Assembly: GCA_020081605.1 (NCBI GenBank)
Contig: JAHREC010000009.1
Span: 2,356,001 to 2,420,000 of the forward strand
Source: Albifimbria verrucaria
Taxonomy: Eukaryota; Ascomycota; Sordariomycetes; Hypocreales; Stachybotryaceae
Direction of reading: 5' to 3'
Length of the DNA: 64,000 nucleotides
The notes beneath the pieces were generated by a model. That model was not told the DNA's origin, ran no database searches, and saw only the letters and a list, made by a program, of their open reading frames with translations. Below are positions 1 to 11,331 of the stretch, in pieces; position 1 is the first letter of the stretch; every line of letters begins with the position of its first letter. Both the position numbers and the translations under genes were made by a program.

Positions 1-674
1 GGCCAGCATACGCTGCTTCAGCGAGGTGTGCGTGCGTGGCCAAGATCGTCACATCCTGCTGCGGAGCTGCGACCGCTGGCCCCCTCCCTCCTCCTTGACC
101 CTTCACCGGATAGGCAAACTGGGCTGAGACAAACTCTGTAAGTATCGCATGATTTCGAAGCGGGCCCTTTGACCTCATTGCTCGGTCGGACCAATGTGGC
201 GGCGAGCGGAACAGCCTTCATGTCTCAACCCCGTAGACCGGGTGAAATCTAGATAAAAAGAACATGGGAAGCAACATCCGAAGGCGAGCATGTCCTCGCA
301 AACAACAGGGCGCACATTGTTTGCTACCTTTCCCTCACTGAGTACTCGTAAAGTACCCATACCTATGCTTTTGCACATTTCCATGCATACAACCGGTCAG
401 GAATACGACAAAGTGTGAGCAGAACTATGAGCCGGGATCGGGATCTGGTGAGGGTCGCTTCGCTTGTGAGGGCCGGACTAGTCAGTGTCTCCATAGTCAT
501 CCCAAAGCTATATTAAACGGTGGCCCCTCGCCTTGGATCCTGCTCTCCAGACTCGAAGACAACTCCTTCTACACGATCACTTTTGCTCTAGTCTCTCGAA
601 GCCTTTACCTTGCACTTCTGTTTCTGTTTCCCCTTCTTTCTGCCATTTACTTCTTCCTTTAACCCCCATCCACC
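1..674. other. intergenic / alpha-glucosidase promoter
   Basis: No gene is recognised in this left-edge stretch. The last 130 bases before the ATG at 675 are pyrimidine-rich (CT runs), as is common in 5' leaders of ascomycete genes, and the sequence just before the ATG (CACC) is a good fungal start context. Small open frames here have no family resemblance. Confidence 0.5.
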
Positions 675-2477
675 ATGACTATCAACCGTCGCGTCCGAAA
701 GTGGTGGAAGCAGGAGACTGTTTACCAGATCTACCCTGCCTCCTTCTGCGACTCCAACGGTGATGGCATCGGTGATCTCGGTGGCATCAAGGCCCGTTTG
801 GAGTACCTCCATAGCATGGGCATCCGTGTCATCTGGATCTGCCCCATGTACAAGTCCCCAGGTGGACATGGGCTATGACATCTCCGACTATGAAAAGGTC
901 CATGAACCATATGGGTCTCTCGAGCAGATGGAGAGGCTCATCCGTGACATTCGCGGCTTCGGCATGCACGTCATGCTGGATCTGGTCATCAACCATACCT
1001 CTGACCAGCACGAATGGTTTGTTGAGTCTCGCTCCAGCAAGGAGAGCCCCAAGCGTGACTGGTACATCTGGCGCCCGGCCAAGTTCGGCGCAGATGGAAC
1101 CCGTCAGCCTCCCAACAACTGGCGCAGCAATTTTGGCGCCGGAAGTGCTTGGGAGTGGGACGAGGCAACGGGCGAGTACTACCTCCACCTGTTTGCCAAG
1201 GAGCAGCCCGACCTGAACTGGGAGAACCCTGAGACCCGTCAAGCCATTTACAAGACGGCCATGGAGTTCTGGCTGGAGCGTGGTGTTGACGGCTTCCGTG
1301 TCGACACTGTCAACATGTACAGCAAGCCTCCAGGCCTTCCTGATGCGCCCATCACGGACCCAAGCTCTCCCTATCAGCCGGCTGGTCTGTTGTACTGCAA
1401 CGGGCCCCGGATGCACGAGTTCTTGGGCGAGATGAACGCCGTGCTGTCCAAGTACAATGCCGTCACTGTCGGCGAGCTTCCGCACACGCCGGACATGTCG
1501 ACGGTGCTGCGCTACGTGAGCGCTGAATCGCGCCAGCTTGACATGGTGTTCCAGTTCGACGTCGTGGACATTGGCATGGGCAAGACTCACAAGTATGAGA
1601 CCACGCCCAAGAACTGGACTCTGTCCGGGCTCAAGGCCGCCGTAGGCCGCACTCAGGGCCTGATTCGTGGCACCGACGCCTGGACGACGGTGTTCCTTGA
1701 GAACCATGACCAGGCACGGTCGGTGTCGCGATTCGGCAACGACAGCCCGCAGTACCGCGTGCAGTCCGCCAAGATGCTGGCGATGATGCAGGCGTGCCTG
1801 AGCGGGACGCTGTTCATCTACCAGGGTCAAGAGCTCGGATGCGTCAACGCGTCCCTTGAAGACTACCCGGTCGAGGAGTACGCCGACCTGGACAGTCAGC
1901 TCTTCCTGGAAAAGGTGCGCAACGAGGGCGGCGACCTGGAGGCGGCCAAGGAGGCGCTGCAGCACCTGGCCCGGGATCACGCCCGGATCCCGATGGCGTG
2001 GGACGGAGCCGGCCCATACGGCGGATTCTCTGAGCCGGCGGAGAAGAGAGGGCTGCGAATCGCCGCTCCGTGGATGAAGGAGCACCCCTGGCCGGGGAGA
2101 TCAACATGAGCTCGCAGCTGCACGCTCCGCTCAGCGTGCTCAACTTCTGGCGCACCTTGCTGCACCGGCGCCAGAAGTACGCGGAGATGATGATCTACGG
2201 CGACTACCAGGACGTGCGCGTGGAGCACCCTGACCTGTTCATGTTCATCAAGAACACCAACGGCGCGACCGGCAAGTTGCTGGTGGTTCTCAACTTCAGC
2301 GAGAAGGACCACAAGATGCCGGAGCTTGAGCCGAAAGAGCTCGGCCTGGAGTGGGACAAGTCGGTCGTCTTGGAGCCGCTGCTGACCACCCACTGGTCGG
2401 CCAAGGTGCCCGAGGGCACCGAGGCACGCGTCGCGCTCAAGCCTTATGAGGGCCGCATGTACCTGGTCAACCCTTAG
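675..2477 (+). CDS. GH13 alpha-glucosidase (maltase type), two frame breaks
   Basis: Hydrolyses alpha-1,4-linked terminal glucose from maltose-type oligosaccharides. No signal peptide is seen, so it is probably intracellular and works with a sugar importer. The protein starts [13 protein letters not shown] and has the GH13 conserved regions in order: DLVINH (region I), GFRVDTVNM (II, nucleophile Asp), VGELP (III, acid/base Glu) and FLENHDQAR (IV, His-Asp), plus the QPDLNWENP motif of the maltase/oligo-1,6-glucosidase subgroup. Total length about 600 aa is normal. Two breaks are needed: near 856-860, where two C appear lost from a C run (frame change +1), and near 2087, where one C appears lost. 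After the second break the C-terminal beta domain ([17 protein letters not shown] onward) follows to the TAG at 2475-2477. Family is certain; maltase versus isomaltase specificity is not. Confidence 0.93.
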
Positions 2478-2539
2478 GGGCGTGCATGCTTGACGAATTC
2501 CCGAGGGTAATTGCTTTCTATGAAGTGTGTTAAAGATTG

Positions 2540-3180
2540 CGTTGCTTAATTGAGGAAGATGTTGATTTTTCTGAGAGTGACGGGTACCTACTGTGTGAGG
2601 GCCGCGATAACTCGATGAGGAAGACGTCAACTATTGGAGGAGTGTGTTTATTACCCGAGGACGACTTTATTTTCCCTACATTAAGAGTATGTTCACTGTT
2701 TATTTTAAGGATGAAGTCGACGGCCTATTTGAGGACGTTACCTACTATATGAGGGTCGCGATCACTCTTTGAGGAGTTTGCTTGTTTTTGAGGACAACGT
2801 CGACTATCTACCTACCTATTTGAAAACTGCGTTCACTATTCGTGGACAACTTTTTATTTACCGACTTTAAGAGTATGTTTGTTGACTGCTTATTCAATGA
2901 CAAAATCGACGACCTATTTGAGGACGTTACTTATTATTTGAGAAAAATTTTATTCTTCTAATTTAAGAGTATGTTGGTTGTTTATTTATGGACCAGGTTG
3001 ACGGCCTATTTGAGGGCGTTGCTTGTTATATGAGGACGTTATTCGTCTACTTGAAGAGTATGTCGGTGACTACTTATTTGAGGAAGACGCCAACAATTGG
3101 AGGTGTTTACTATTCGAAGACGACGGTTACTACCTATTTGAGGTCCGCATTGGATATTTGAAAGATTGCGCTTGTCTAGC
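2540..3180. repeat. diverged minisatellite, unit about 90 bp
   Basis: A block beginning TTAAGAGTATGTT, followed by a GACG(G/A)CCTATTTGAGG core and a TATATGAGG segment, recurs with unit starts near 2681, 2769, 2867, 2963 and 3051 (spacing 88-98 bp). A weaker earlier unit may start near 2590. Copies are diverged and the spacing is not a multiple of three, so this is probably a noncoding tandem array, although one frame stays open over parts of it. Its core word TATTTGAGGACG also recurs inside units. Confidence 0.65.
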
Positions 3181-3233
3181 AAGCTCTTGGAAGGAATGGA
3201 AAATGGTGTTATCGGTTCGTCGCATAGGACAAC

Positions 3234-3331
3234 GTGCGATTATGCGCACTTGAGGAGCGACACAAAAGCAGCGTGTGATTTTGTGCGCACCAAAAAAAAA
3301 GAATACAATGGCAGAGTGCGATTATGCGCAC
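3234..3331. repeat. three copies of a palindromic 16-18 bp motif
   Basis: GTGCGATTATGCGCAC occurs identically at 3234-3249 and 3316-3331, with a variant (GTGTGATTTTGTGCGCAC) at 3273-3290. Each is an imperfect inverted repeat (GTGCG...CGCAC) spaced about 40 bp from the next, and copies 1 and 3 are followed by similar CTTGAGGA/ACGAGGA words. It could form small hairpins or bind a dimeric factor; function is unknown. Confidence 0.7.
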
Positions 3332-3892
3332 ACGAGGAATGGCGGTCATGACTTCACTTCTCTTACGATGTCCCGGCGACCCGCAGCACCTCGCAGGCTT
3401 GCTCAATCTTCTTTACATCAAACTTTTGTATTACTGGAAGTTGTTATGGCATCACCAGGTCGATGCCAATGGGCCACTTCGCTTGCGAAGTCGTCACATG
3501 GATCTTTATTAGATGTATTCATGTAGACCGTAAAATAAATAAAAGTCTGTGGACACCAAAAACAAGGAAAAGACAAGAAAAAGGTTCAGTGACATGTATG
3601 TGTATTGATCTCATGCTGTGTCTGTAATGATGCAAAAAGGAAGAAGAGCCTCTATGCTCGTGCCATGATCAATCTATAGTTCAGCCGTTCAGTCGTCATT
3701 ATCATTTTCTCTTCCGATTCGCCAATTCAATGATGCCTCCTGTCCAAATAAATATTTGCCAATGCCGTCCATGCCATATTACCCAAGAGTTGAGAGCTGA
3801 AATACAAGGATGCTGTCTGCGCAATAAACCACCTATAAAACCACCAACGTTCTACTTGATAAAGGGTGTTCGTAATATCATACACGCGTCAG

Positions 3893-4911
3893 TTAGTGAC
3901 GGCGCCTGCTGCTTTTCCCTCCGCCGCCGCTGCGATCGCGGCTCTTGCGTCCATAGCTATCCAGCCCCTGCGCAGCATACGTGGCAGCGACATCAATGCC
4001 CTGTCTCATGACATTGTGTCTAACACCATCAGGGTGCTTCGAACCGACGAACCCGTCAACAAGAGCAGCACCGAGGACGGCCGTGGCAACCTTGGCTCCT
4101 TGGCACCCAGCCACGGGCTCGGGTCGTCGCGGTTCTTCATGACGGCCTGAGCACCAGCGGTAAAGGCGGTACGAGCACCGGCTTGAAGCATGGGGTTCTG
4201 CCACCAGGGTTCTTGGCCGCCTTGGTGGTTGCGGGCATGGAGCTGCGACGTCCAGGGGTCCGGGCAGGCTTGGCGTTTGAGGGAGGAGGACGACCCCTGC
4301 GAGGAGAGGGATCTCTGTCATAGCCTCGAGTCTGCGAAGTCGGTCTACGGCGCCGAGGCCGATCGCGATCGTAGTCATCAGGGCCGCCGTATGGCGGAGA
4401 AGGATATCCGCGACCGCGGGACTTGTGGCCTGCATCGGGGTGTGGCATGGTCCGGGCGCGCCTCATCCCGGGATCGTCAAAGTCATCACGACGGTTACGA
4501 CCTCTCAAATCGGGCGAGGGCGAGCGGTGGTGCCCACGGCGGTGTGAATCGCGCTCGTAGGGGTCACGGGCATATGGGTCGGGAGCATATGGATCAGGAG
4601 CATGTCGCGAGGATCAGGGCTCCTGTGTCGGGGCTCAGGGCTGTGGTATCTCCTGCTGCCGGCAGCGGGGGAGAAGGGTCGCGGTGTCGGCGACTGCTGC
4701 GACGGGAATCGTAGGGTCTTCGGGAGATTCATCAACGCTGGGAGCACGGCGATGGCGTTGGGACTTGTGACGGCGTGGCGGCGATGCGCCGTGGCTGATG
4801 GAGCGACGACGGCCGTCTTGAGGGTCGCGGGAGTAAGGATCAGAGGGATAGTAGTCATCATCGTAGCGAGAGCGAGGGTCTCGCGGGCGCATGGGAATTG
4901 AGTAATCCATG
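3893..4911 (-). CDS. RS/proline-rich disordered protein with hydrophobic C-terminal segment
   Basis: Starts MDYSIPMRPRDPRSRYDDD. The N-terminal two thirds are low complexity, rich in Arg, Ser, Pro, Asp and Tyr, with tandem DPYA/DPYERD-like units near 4540-4600 and RS/RRH clusters resembling splicing-factor RS domains or fungal DUF3824-type proteins. The C-terminal third is ordered: an alanine/glycine-rich stretch (TAFTAGAQAVMKNRDDP, then KVATAVLGAALVDGF) followed by a basic tail ending KSSRRRH. No introns are needed. Five single-base losses in C/G runs (near 4708, 4675, 4607, 4200 and 4097) must be bridged to read about 340 aa, because composition and reading sense continue only across them. 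The exact family is not recognised. A scaffold or RNA-associated role is only suggested by composition. Confidence 0.7.
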
Positions 4912-7900
4912 GCGAGGTGGGAGGAGAGGAGGTAGTTGAGGAGTAGCAGAAATAGCAGCAAGAGCTGTTGAAGGGCAGCTGGGCGGTGGTATATAAATAA
5001 CGGTGAGTGATCGACGGGGTGGAAATCAGGGTTCAGCGCGGGCGAGCCGAATGGGGAAGCAGACAGTAGTAATAATAGGGATCAGTAAGGCAAACAGTCA
5101 TGGGGGTGGTGGAGGGAGGGAAGGATGGCGCAGCAGGACTGTTGGTAAGTGCAAGCAAGGGTTTGAGGATGGGACGTGGAGAGACAGTGACAGTGCCATT
5201 GAGAGAGTGACGGTGATGGAGAGACAGACAGTTGGTTCGTTGGTGGAGAGGCAGAGACACAGAGCCAGAGCAGCTGCAGGCAGGGTCCCAGCCGAGCAGC
5301 GCCTGACGTCACCGCGGCCAATAGGCGGTCTGCTCGCTGAAGCACAGGGGCCTCTTTCTGGAGCGTCTTCTGACGTGGGAGCCTCTAGAAGGTCAACTGA
5401 CGTCAGGCCACTGTGAATGATCATTCAACTCGCTGGGCTGAGCGTCAGATGACGAGCGACGACGCTGGCGGTTTCACTCCTCCTGTTTCTCTCTTTCGTC
5501 AGTTGCAAAACGAGGGAGTTGACGTTTGCCTCCGTGGGATGTCTCTCGTCGATTTACAGCTCACCTTGGATGGGACTGGCTACCTCCTCTAGGTACTAAG
5601 GTATCCTATCCTACTGTGTGCAGCTGCAGCTACAGCTACAGCTACCCACAAGTAAACCCACATTTTGGCTCGCTCAGCTCGACTTGCACCTTACACTGCC
5701 ATGGGCCAAGGCCTCTCCATCCGATGGCGAATGGGTCCCTCGCACCTTGGCACCCAGCACAACCCACTCTCTCAATGGCGAAAACTCGTAACACCAAATG
5801 GCAAATTCACAAATCACCAGGGGTCATTTTTGGCAAACCTGTCCGCCGTCCGGGGTCGTGCAGGCCAAACAGAAAATGTAAAGTAGATAAATAAAAAAAA
5901 ACTCAGGGTCCATGCACCTCCCTCCGAAGACCTGCAGATGTCGCTCCACCCGTAGTCGGGGCTCGACGGAACCGGAGGCAAGCCGTGACGAAATCTCGTG
6001 AGGAGAACCGGTCCCAGTTTTCTTCTGTTGCTCCCACTCGTTGTTATTGCGTTGCTGTTGCTGTGTGGGTGGTTTCGTGGCAACCGTCGATCGCCGACGA
6101 GACTTCACAATTGACTGACTCCCAACCGTGGCCCAACCGTCAGAGCTGCGAAATGCGTCGGTGACAATCTCACTCACCTTTACGCCTATAATTGATGAAA
6201 CGCGACAAGCCTTCGCCCGCCGTCCTTAATTGTTGCGCGACTTGGTAACTGTATCAGCTCCCTCACCCCAGGCACAGTCATACGAGACCCTCCCGGGTTC
6301 AACCCTGACCAACCAACACCTCCCGTTACTAACCTCCAGAGGCATGAACAAAGTGGATTCTGCAAAACATTTCGACGGGCAATGGTCTAGAAGCCTTGCC
6401 CGCAATGTCATGCACCTACAGTCCAGCATTGACGGCTCGGAAAAGCAACAACAGTAGCTATATTCATTTCCCTGCCGCGTCTCTTCATTGCCCTTCTCCC
6501 TTCTCCCTTCTTTCCCGAACCCCTCCAAGACACGGCATCTCTTCCTAATCCCGCCTCCAACATCCGAGCACCTGCGCTGGCCCATACCCCGGATTCCGTC
6601 TCTGACTTGCAGCGCGCACCGTGGTAGCCTGGCCCGTGTCCCCAGGGAGCCAGGGGTCGGTCGCCCAAAGGACCCTTGGCACTCCGACGTCGCCAGGCTG
6701 GACTATGCATATCGCATCGGTACCGTACCGTACCAGTCAAGGGAGCCCTAACATGGTCGCGTGCGATAGCGCCCTTGCTCAAAGACTGATGCCGTGGAAA
6801 TGAAACCATCTCGGAGAGATTGGACCCCAGATTAACGACTCGGGCCAGCTCGTGATACCGCCCTCCCCAAAGATAACACCGCAGGCGCCGTCCTGTAGGA
6901 GGAAGACGGCAGCCTCCTATCACACACAGGCTCCTTTCACGCCGGCACACGCCGATATCCTTTCTTTCTTACTCTCTCTTTCTCTGTGGGTGTCCTGAAT
7001 GTCCGTCTTCTCATCACCGCCCATTCAGCCAGCGACGCAACCCCATGTTTTCTGCACAACCATCGACCTGCAGGTCAGCCACAGTCGCTTCAGCTGTCGA
7101 CAAAACCCACATCCCGGCCGCCTTTGCCTTGCCGACCGAGGCAACTAACCCGGGGCTCGCGTTAGCGGGCGATAAGTTGCCTGATGGAGCTAAAGGTGAG
7201 AGAAAAACGGACTCGCCTCGATTGTGGAGAATTCGTCGCAATGCCCGTCAGAGGGCAGAGCTGCTGTCCCACGTTTGATTCGTCCCTTATCTGCGCACCC
7301 CACCTGTTGTTCATTTCTGAATGTCTAGTTTTTTTTTTTCTTTTTCAGGCTTTTTATTTAATTTTTTTCTTTCTTTTCCTTTGTTAATGGTATGTACTGC
7401 ACATACAGTATGTGCACTGCCTCTCTTGGCTCTATGGAGGTGGTTCGTTGTGAAAGGGACGATGCGGTGTAGCATTCCACTTACATGAAAAATGAAAGAA
7501 AGGAACCGTCCATCTCGGCTGTACTGCGTTGCCCAAAGATCCACGAGATGGCCTGCGACGCTGTGTCTCTCGTTCCCTTGCAGCCATCTATCTAAAAGTA
7601 ATTACACACAGTATACCGGTACTGTACGCAGCATGAACTGAGCCACCATACCATGCCATGCCATGCCTTGCCATGCTAGTGGAGCGAGCGCATGCGACAC
7701 GCCGGCCCCCTCCCCATACAAAGGGCTGGGCTGGCGTTCCCACTGATAAGGGTCGCGCGAGAGAGTGCTGACGGTCCCTGATTCGGTTGCGCCCTCTGGT
7801 AGCGCCGGAAATCTTGATCGTTTTTTCTCATCGCGCCGCGCTTGTGATAAGTCGATTGGGAAGAGTTCGCCTCCCAGACCGGGAATAACTAATATAAGTG

Positions 7901-8150
7901 GAGATTCCATACAAAGATCTTCTGGGCCCGATAACGTCAAGCAAGGCGCATCCAGTAGAAAAAATTGCCATTTCCCATTCCTTTCTTTTCCTCCTGTACA
8001 CCTCGCATGTTGTGTCCAGAGCATCGTGTGTCCGGTGGCTTCGTGTAGCCCTCCTTCACCTACACATATAACTCGACTCTGTTCCCCTCTTACCGCTCCG
8101 TCAACCCGGCGGGCGATCCCAATTCCCTGCTAAAAACGGCTTCTGCAGTC
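4912..8150. other. long divergent intergenic region
   Basis: About 3.2 kb between the RS-rich gene (minus) and the purine permease (plus). No protein family is recognised in any frame. It holds simple repeats: CAGCTA units at 5621-5645, GTACC units at 6719-6734, CCATG/CCATA units at 7647-7674, and a T-rich pyrimidine tract at 7327-7384. Three GATAAG sites occur in its last kilobase. Transcribed noncoding RNA or a long 5' UTR cannot be excluded. Confidence 0.5.
7171..7851 (+). promoter_or_regulatory. three GATAAG sites upstream of purine permease
   Basis: GATAAG at 7171-7176, 7745-7750 and 7846-7851, all on the plus strand, 300-980 bp before the azgA-type ATG. GATAAG is the consensus for AreA/NIT2 nitrogen GATA factors, which are known to control purine-uptake genes in Aspergillus. 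The 6-mer is short, so occupancy is inference. Confidence 0.4.
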
Positions 8151-10184
8151 ATGGGTTTCATTGAAAACACCAACCGCAAGGTCGCGGCCTCGCCCGTTGG
8201 GCGCTGGTTCCGTCTTGAGGGATCCGGTCATGTAAGTCATCGCGAGCCCCTCCTCCGTCCCTCCGTCACTTCGTCCTCCGATCCCCGGGATTGCGCTTCG
8301 GTCCCGGACCGTCGCGACCAGAATTGGCGGCAGACGACATTGGTCGTGCCCCTCATCACCGACCGTAAGCTAACATGACCGCTCCCCAGATCAAAGAGCG
8401 CAAAGGCTCCTACTTCTTCACCGAGATCCGCGCCGGCCTGGCCACCTTCTTCGCCATGGCCTACATCATCGCCGTCAACGCCTCCGTCGTGTCCGACTCG
8501 GGCGGTACCTGCGTCTGCAACGGCGGCGCCGAGGATCCCATCTGCACGACCAACGAGGAATACCTGCTCTGCGTCCAGGACATCCGTCAAGACATCGTCA
8601 CTGCTACCGCCGCCATCTCTGCCCTGGCTTCCTTCTGCATGGGCTTGTTCGCTAACATGTAAGTGGCCCAATTGGAATCATTTGCTGGCGACGTAGCTCG
8701 CATGTCGCTTTGAAACAAAATGCTAACAACCCCAGGCCTGTCGGTGTCGCTCCCGGCATGGGTCTCAACGCCTACTTCGCTTACACTGTTGGTGAGTTTT
8801 ACCCGTCGAGAACCTCAACCCCGTCAGCTTCTGACCCTCCTCAGTTGGTTTCCACGGCAGCGGTCCTGTCCCCTACCGTGTCGCTCTCACGGCCACCTTT
8901 ATCGAGGGCTTCATCTTCCTGGGTCTCGCCATCTTCGGCATGCGCCAGTGGCTTGCCCGTGCCATTCCTCGCTCCATCAAGGTCGCCACCGGTGTCGGTA
9001 TCGGCCTCTTCCTTACCATCATCGGTCTCACCTACAGCGAGGGTATCGGTCTGATTGTTGGCTCTACTGCCACGCCCACCGAGCTCGCCGGTTGCTCCCC
9101 GAGAACAGACTTGCCGACGGAACCTGCCCCGAGGGCGACAAGATGCGCCGCCCGGCCATGTGGATCGGCATTTTCTGCGGCGGCATCTTCACCGTCATGC
9201 TGCTGATGTACCGCGTCAAGGGTGCCATCATCGCCGGTATCATCCTCGTCAGCGCCATCTCGTGGCCTCGCGGCACTCCTGTCTCCTACTTCCCTACACT
9301 GCCGTCGGTGACAAGTCTTTCGACTTCTTCCGCAAGGTTGTAGACTTCCACCCCATCCAGAACACTCTCAACGTTCAGGTGTGGGACATTGCTGGCTACG
9401 GTGGCCAGTTCGGCCTGGCCCTCATCACCTTCCTCTACGTCGACATTCTCGACTGCACGGGTACCTTGTATGGTATGGCCCGCTTCGCCAACCTCATCGA
9501 CCCTGTTACCCAGGACTTCGAGGGCTCGTCTGTTGCCTACATTGTTGACGCTCTGTGCGTGTCCATTGGTGCTATCCTGGGTGTTCCTCCCGTCACTGCC
9601 TTTGTCGAGTCCGGTGCTGGTATCTCTGAGGGTGGCAAGACTGGCATCACGGCCATGGTCACCGGTCTCTGCTTCTTCATCGCCGTCTTCTTCGCCCCCA
9701 TCTTCGCTTCCATCCCTCCTTGGGCCACTGGCTGCGTTCTTGTCCTTGTTGGCTCCATGATGGTCAGCTCCGTCACCGACATCAACTGGAAGTACATGGG
9801 CGACGCCATCCCTTCCTTCCTGACCATCACCCTCATGCCCTTCTGCTACTCCATTGCCGATGGCCTGATTGGCGGTATCTGCACCTACATCCTCCTCAAC
9901 ACCGTCGTCTGGCTGATCAAGCTGGCCTCCGGTGGTCGCGTGTTGCCCGCCAACTACGAAGAAAAGGATCCCTGGACGTGGCGCATTCCCGGCGGTTTCT
10001 TCCTCCTTGGACTGTCCGCCTGTTCTCCGGAAAGAAGGATTTCTGGCGAGAGGATCAGCCTCACGTTCAGGAGACGCCTGCTCAGGAGACTACAGTCGCG
10101 GACAAGGGCGCCGGCTCAGATATCGGCGGCTCTGAGGGCGAGGGGCCTGTGGCGGTTACCACAGGAAAGAAGCAGGATAGCTAG
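8151..10184 (+). CDS. azgA: AzgA-type purine (adenine/guanine/hypoxanthine) permease, three frame breaks
   Basis: Plasma-membrane proton symporter for purine bases of the NCS2-like AzgA family, about 575 aa, the usual length. Four exons: 8151-8231, 8390-8658, 8736-8791 and 8845-10184, with introns 8232-8389, 8659-8735 and 8792-8844, all GT-AG. Family landmarks in order are KGSYFFTEIRAGLATFFAMAY, VGVAPGMGLNAYFAYTV, TMWIG-like MWIGIFCGG, YFPYT, LYVDILDCTGTLYGMA and GVPPVTAFVESGAGI, the last two being substrate-site motifs. Three single C losses (near 9098, 9285 and 10003) shift the frame by the same step each time, and homology resumes exactly after each. The hydrophilic C-terminal tail ends TTGKKQDS. 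The divergent 3.2 kb upstream carries GATAAG sites consistent with nitrogen control. Confidence 0.93.
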
Positions 10185-10432
10185 AGAAATGTTGATTCAT
10201 GATTTGCAAGTTTTGGGTAGAAATGTTTGAAAAGTCTATTCAGCCATGTATTGTCCGTACATTACTAGACGCATTAGCTCTTACGGCTATTGCAACAAGA
10301 CTCAAAAGATACCAAATGACATTTATAACGCCTGTGCCGTTGCTTCCAGTAAAAGGGTATTTCCGTCCATACAAAAGAAAATCACTGCCCGCGCAAGGTC
10401 TTTGCGCCTCGCTACACCTGCTCGACCATCTC

Positions 10433-11331
10433 TCACTTCGATGTCACGGTATGCTCGGCTGCCCAATCTCGAATGGCGTTGAAGTTGCGGCAAGTGTGAA
10501 GGGTGTTGAGGTCGGGCCAGCGGCCGTCAATTCCTTCGTAGTGCTTATATGTGAAGACACCGACGTCGCTCTGGCACATGAGGCTCATGCGGATAGTCTC
10601 GATGCAGTGGTCTAGTCCAAGTCAGCTATCTGCCCCAAGCCACCATTAAGCTGGAAGACTTACCCAGCTGGCGACGCAGCACTTGGCGGGGGCCTTAAAA
10701 TCCCGGTTCTGGTGCGAATAGTAGTCGCGGAAGCTGTCTTGGCGAAGGAGGTTGAGGCACTGAAGCTGGTGGAAAACTTGTAGACCAGCGCGGTAGCCAC
10801 TCTGGCCAGTCTGGGTGTTTTCGATCTTCATGGACTTGGGGTCTAGGCCGAGACGATCCAGCTCCTCGCGAGAAATCATCTGGTCGCCAATGTCGCTGGT
10901 AATGTGATTCCAGGCCAGGTCTACCTCGGGTCCGTAGCCAACATATTCGGAGTCGTCAGCGAATGCGCCAACGCTGTAACGCGTAGTATCATACTGAACC
11001 ACGGGAGCGGCCGGTGCTACACATGGTCAGATTGGTTGCTGTCGAGACGGCATTCCTTCAGCGACTTACAGTAGGGAGAAAAGTGCCTGGCGTGGTACAG
11101 ATCGTAGGAAACATTGTAGCGCGAGGCAAACGACAGGAAGAACAAGATGCCAGAGACTGACAGCAAAACGCCGTGGCACACCCAGATCATGCTATCGGTC
11201 ATGCGACCCTGCTCGTCGAACCCGAGGCGTATCCTGGTGCGTCGCTCCGGCTCCTGCGACAAGAAAACGTCCTTCTCCGAGCACACCAGGCCCTCCTCGT
11301 CGAGGGGCAGGTACTCAATCTTTCGGTCCAT
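10433..11331 (-). CDS. UstYa-like (DUF3328) protein with HxxQC first motif
   Basis: UstYa-family proteins are single-pass membrane enzymes implicated in oxidative maturation (cyclisation) of fungal RiPPs and other metabolites. Exons: 11070-11331, 10664-11016 and 10433-10611, with introns 11017-11069 and 10612-10663. The N-terminal part is cytosolic (MDRKIEYLPLDEEG), with one TM around residues 50-70 (MIWVCHGVLLSVSGILFFL). The C-terminal part carries the two family motifs. The first is normally HQLHC but reads HQLQC here (codon CAG). The second, DHCIETIRMSLMCQSD, is intact and is followed by WPDLNTLHTCRNF. At the second intron the frame works only if one G was lost from the run at the donor (TGG/GTAAGT). 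About 265 aa, normal for the family. Start at 11331 is the first ATG. Substrate unknown. Confidence 0.85.

Larger units (their letters stand above)
2478..3892. other. gene-free stretch with decayed repeats
   Basis: Between the alpha-glucosidase stop and the 3' end of the RS-rich gene. It contains a degenerate tandem repeat (2540-3180) and a three-copy palindromic motif (3234-3331), listed separately. From about 3400 to 3890 it is AT-leaning with no gene seen, and presumably includes the 3' UTR of the minus-strand gene that ends at 3893. Confidence 0.6.

Noticed and set aside
829..2085. Long minus-strand open frame inside the alpha-glucosidase
   Set aside because: It is the antisense shadow of a GC-rich GH13 coding region; no family features, and the plus strand has all catalytic motifs.
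6240..6310. GGGTTCAACCC-like word suggesting a tRNA T-arm
   Set aside because: The flanking bases do not form a T-stem, acceptor stem or anticodon arm on either strand.
8151..10184. azgA as a real pseudogene
   Set aside because: All three breaks are single C losses in C runs with homology resuming at once, the same pattern as in essential genes of this window.
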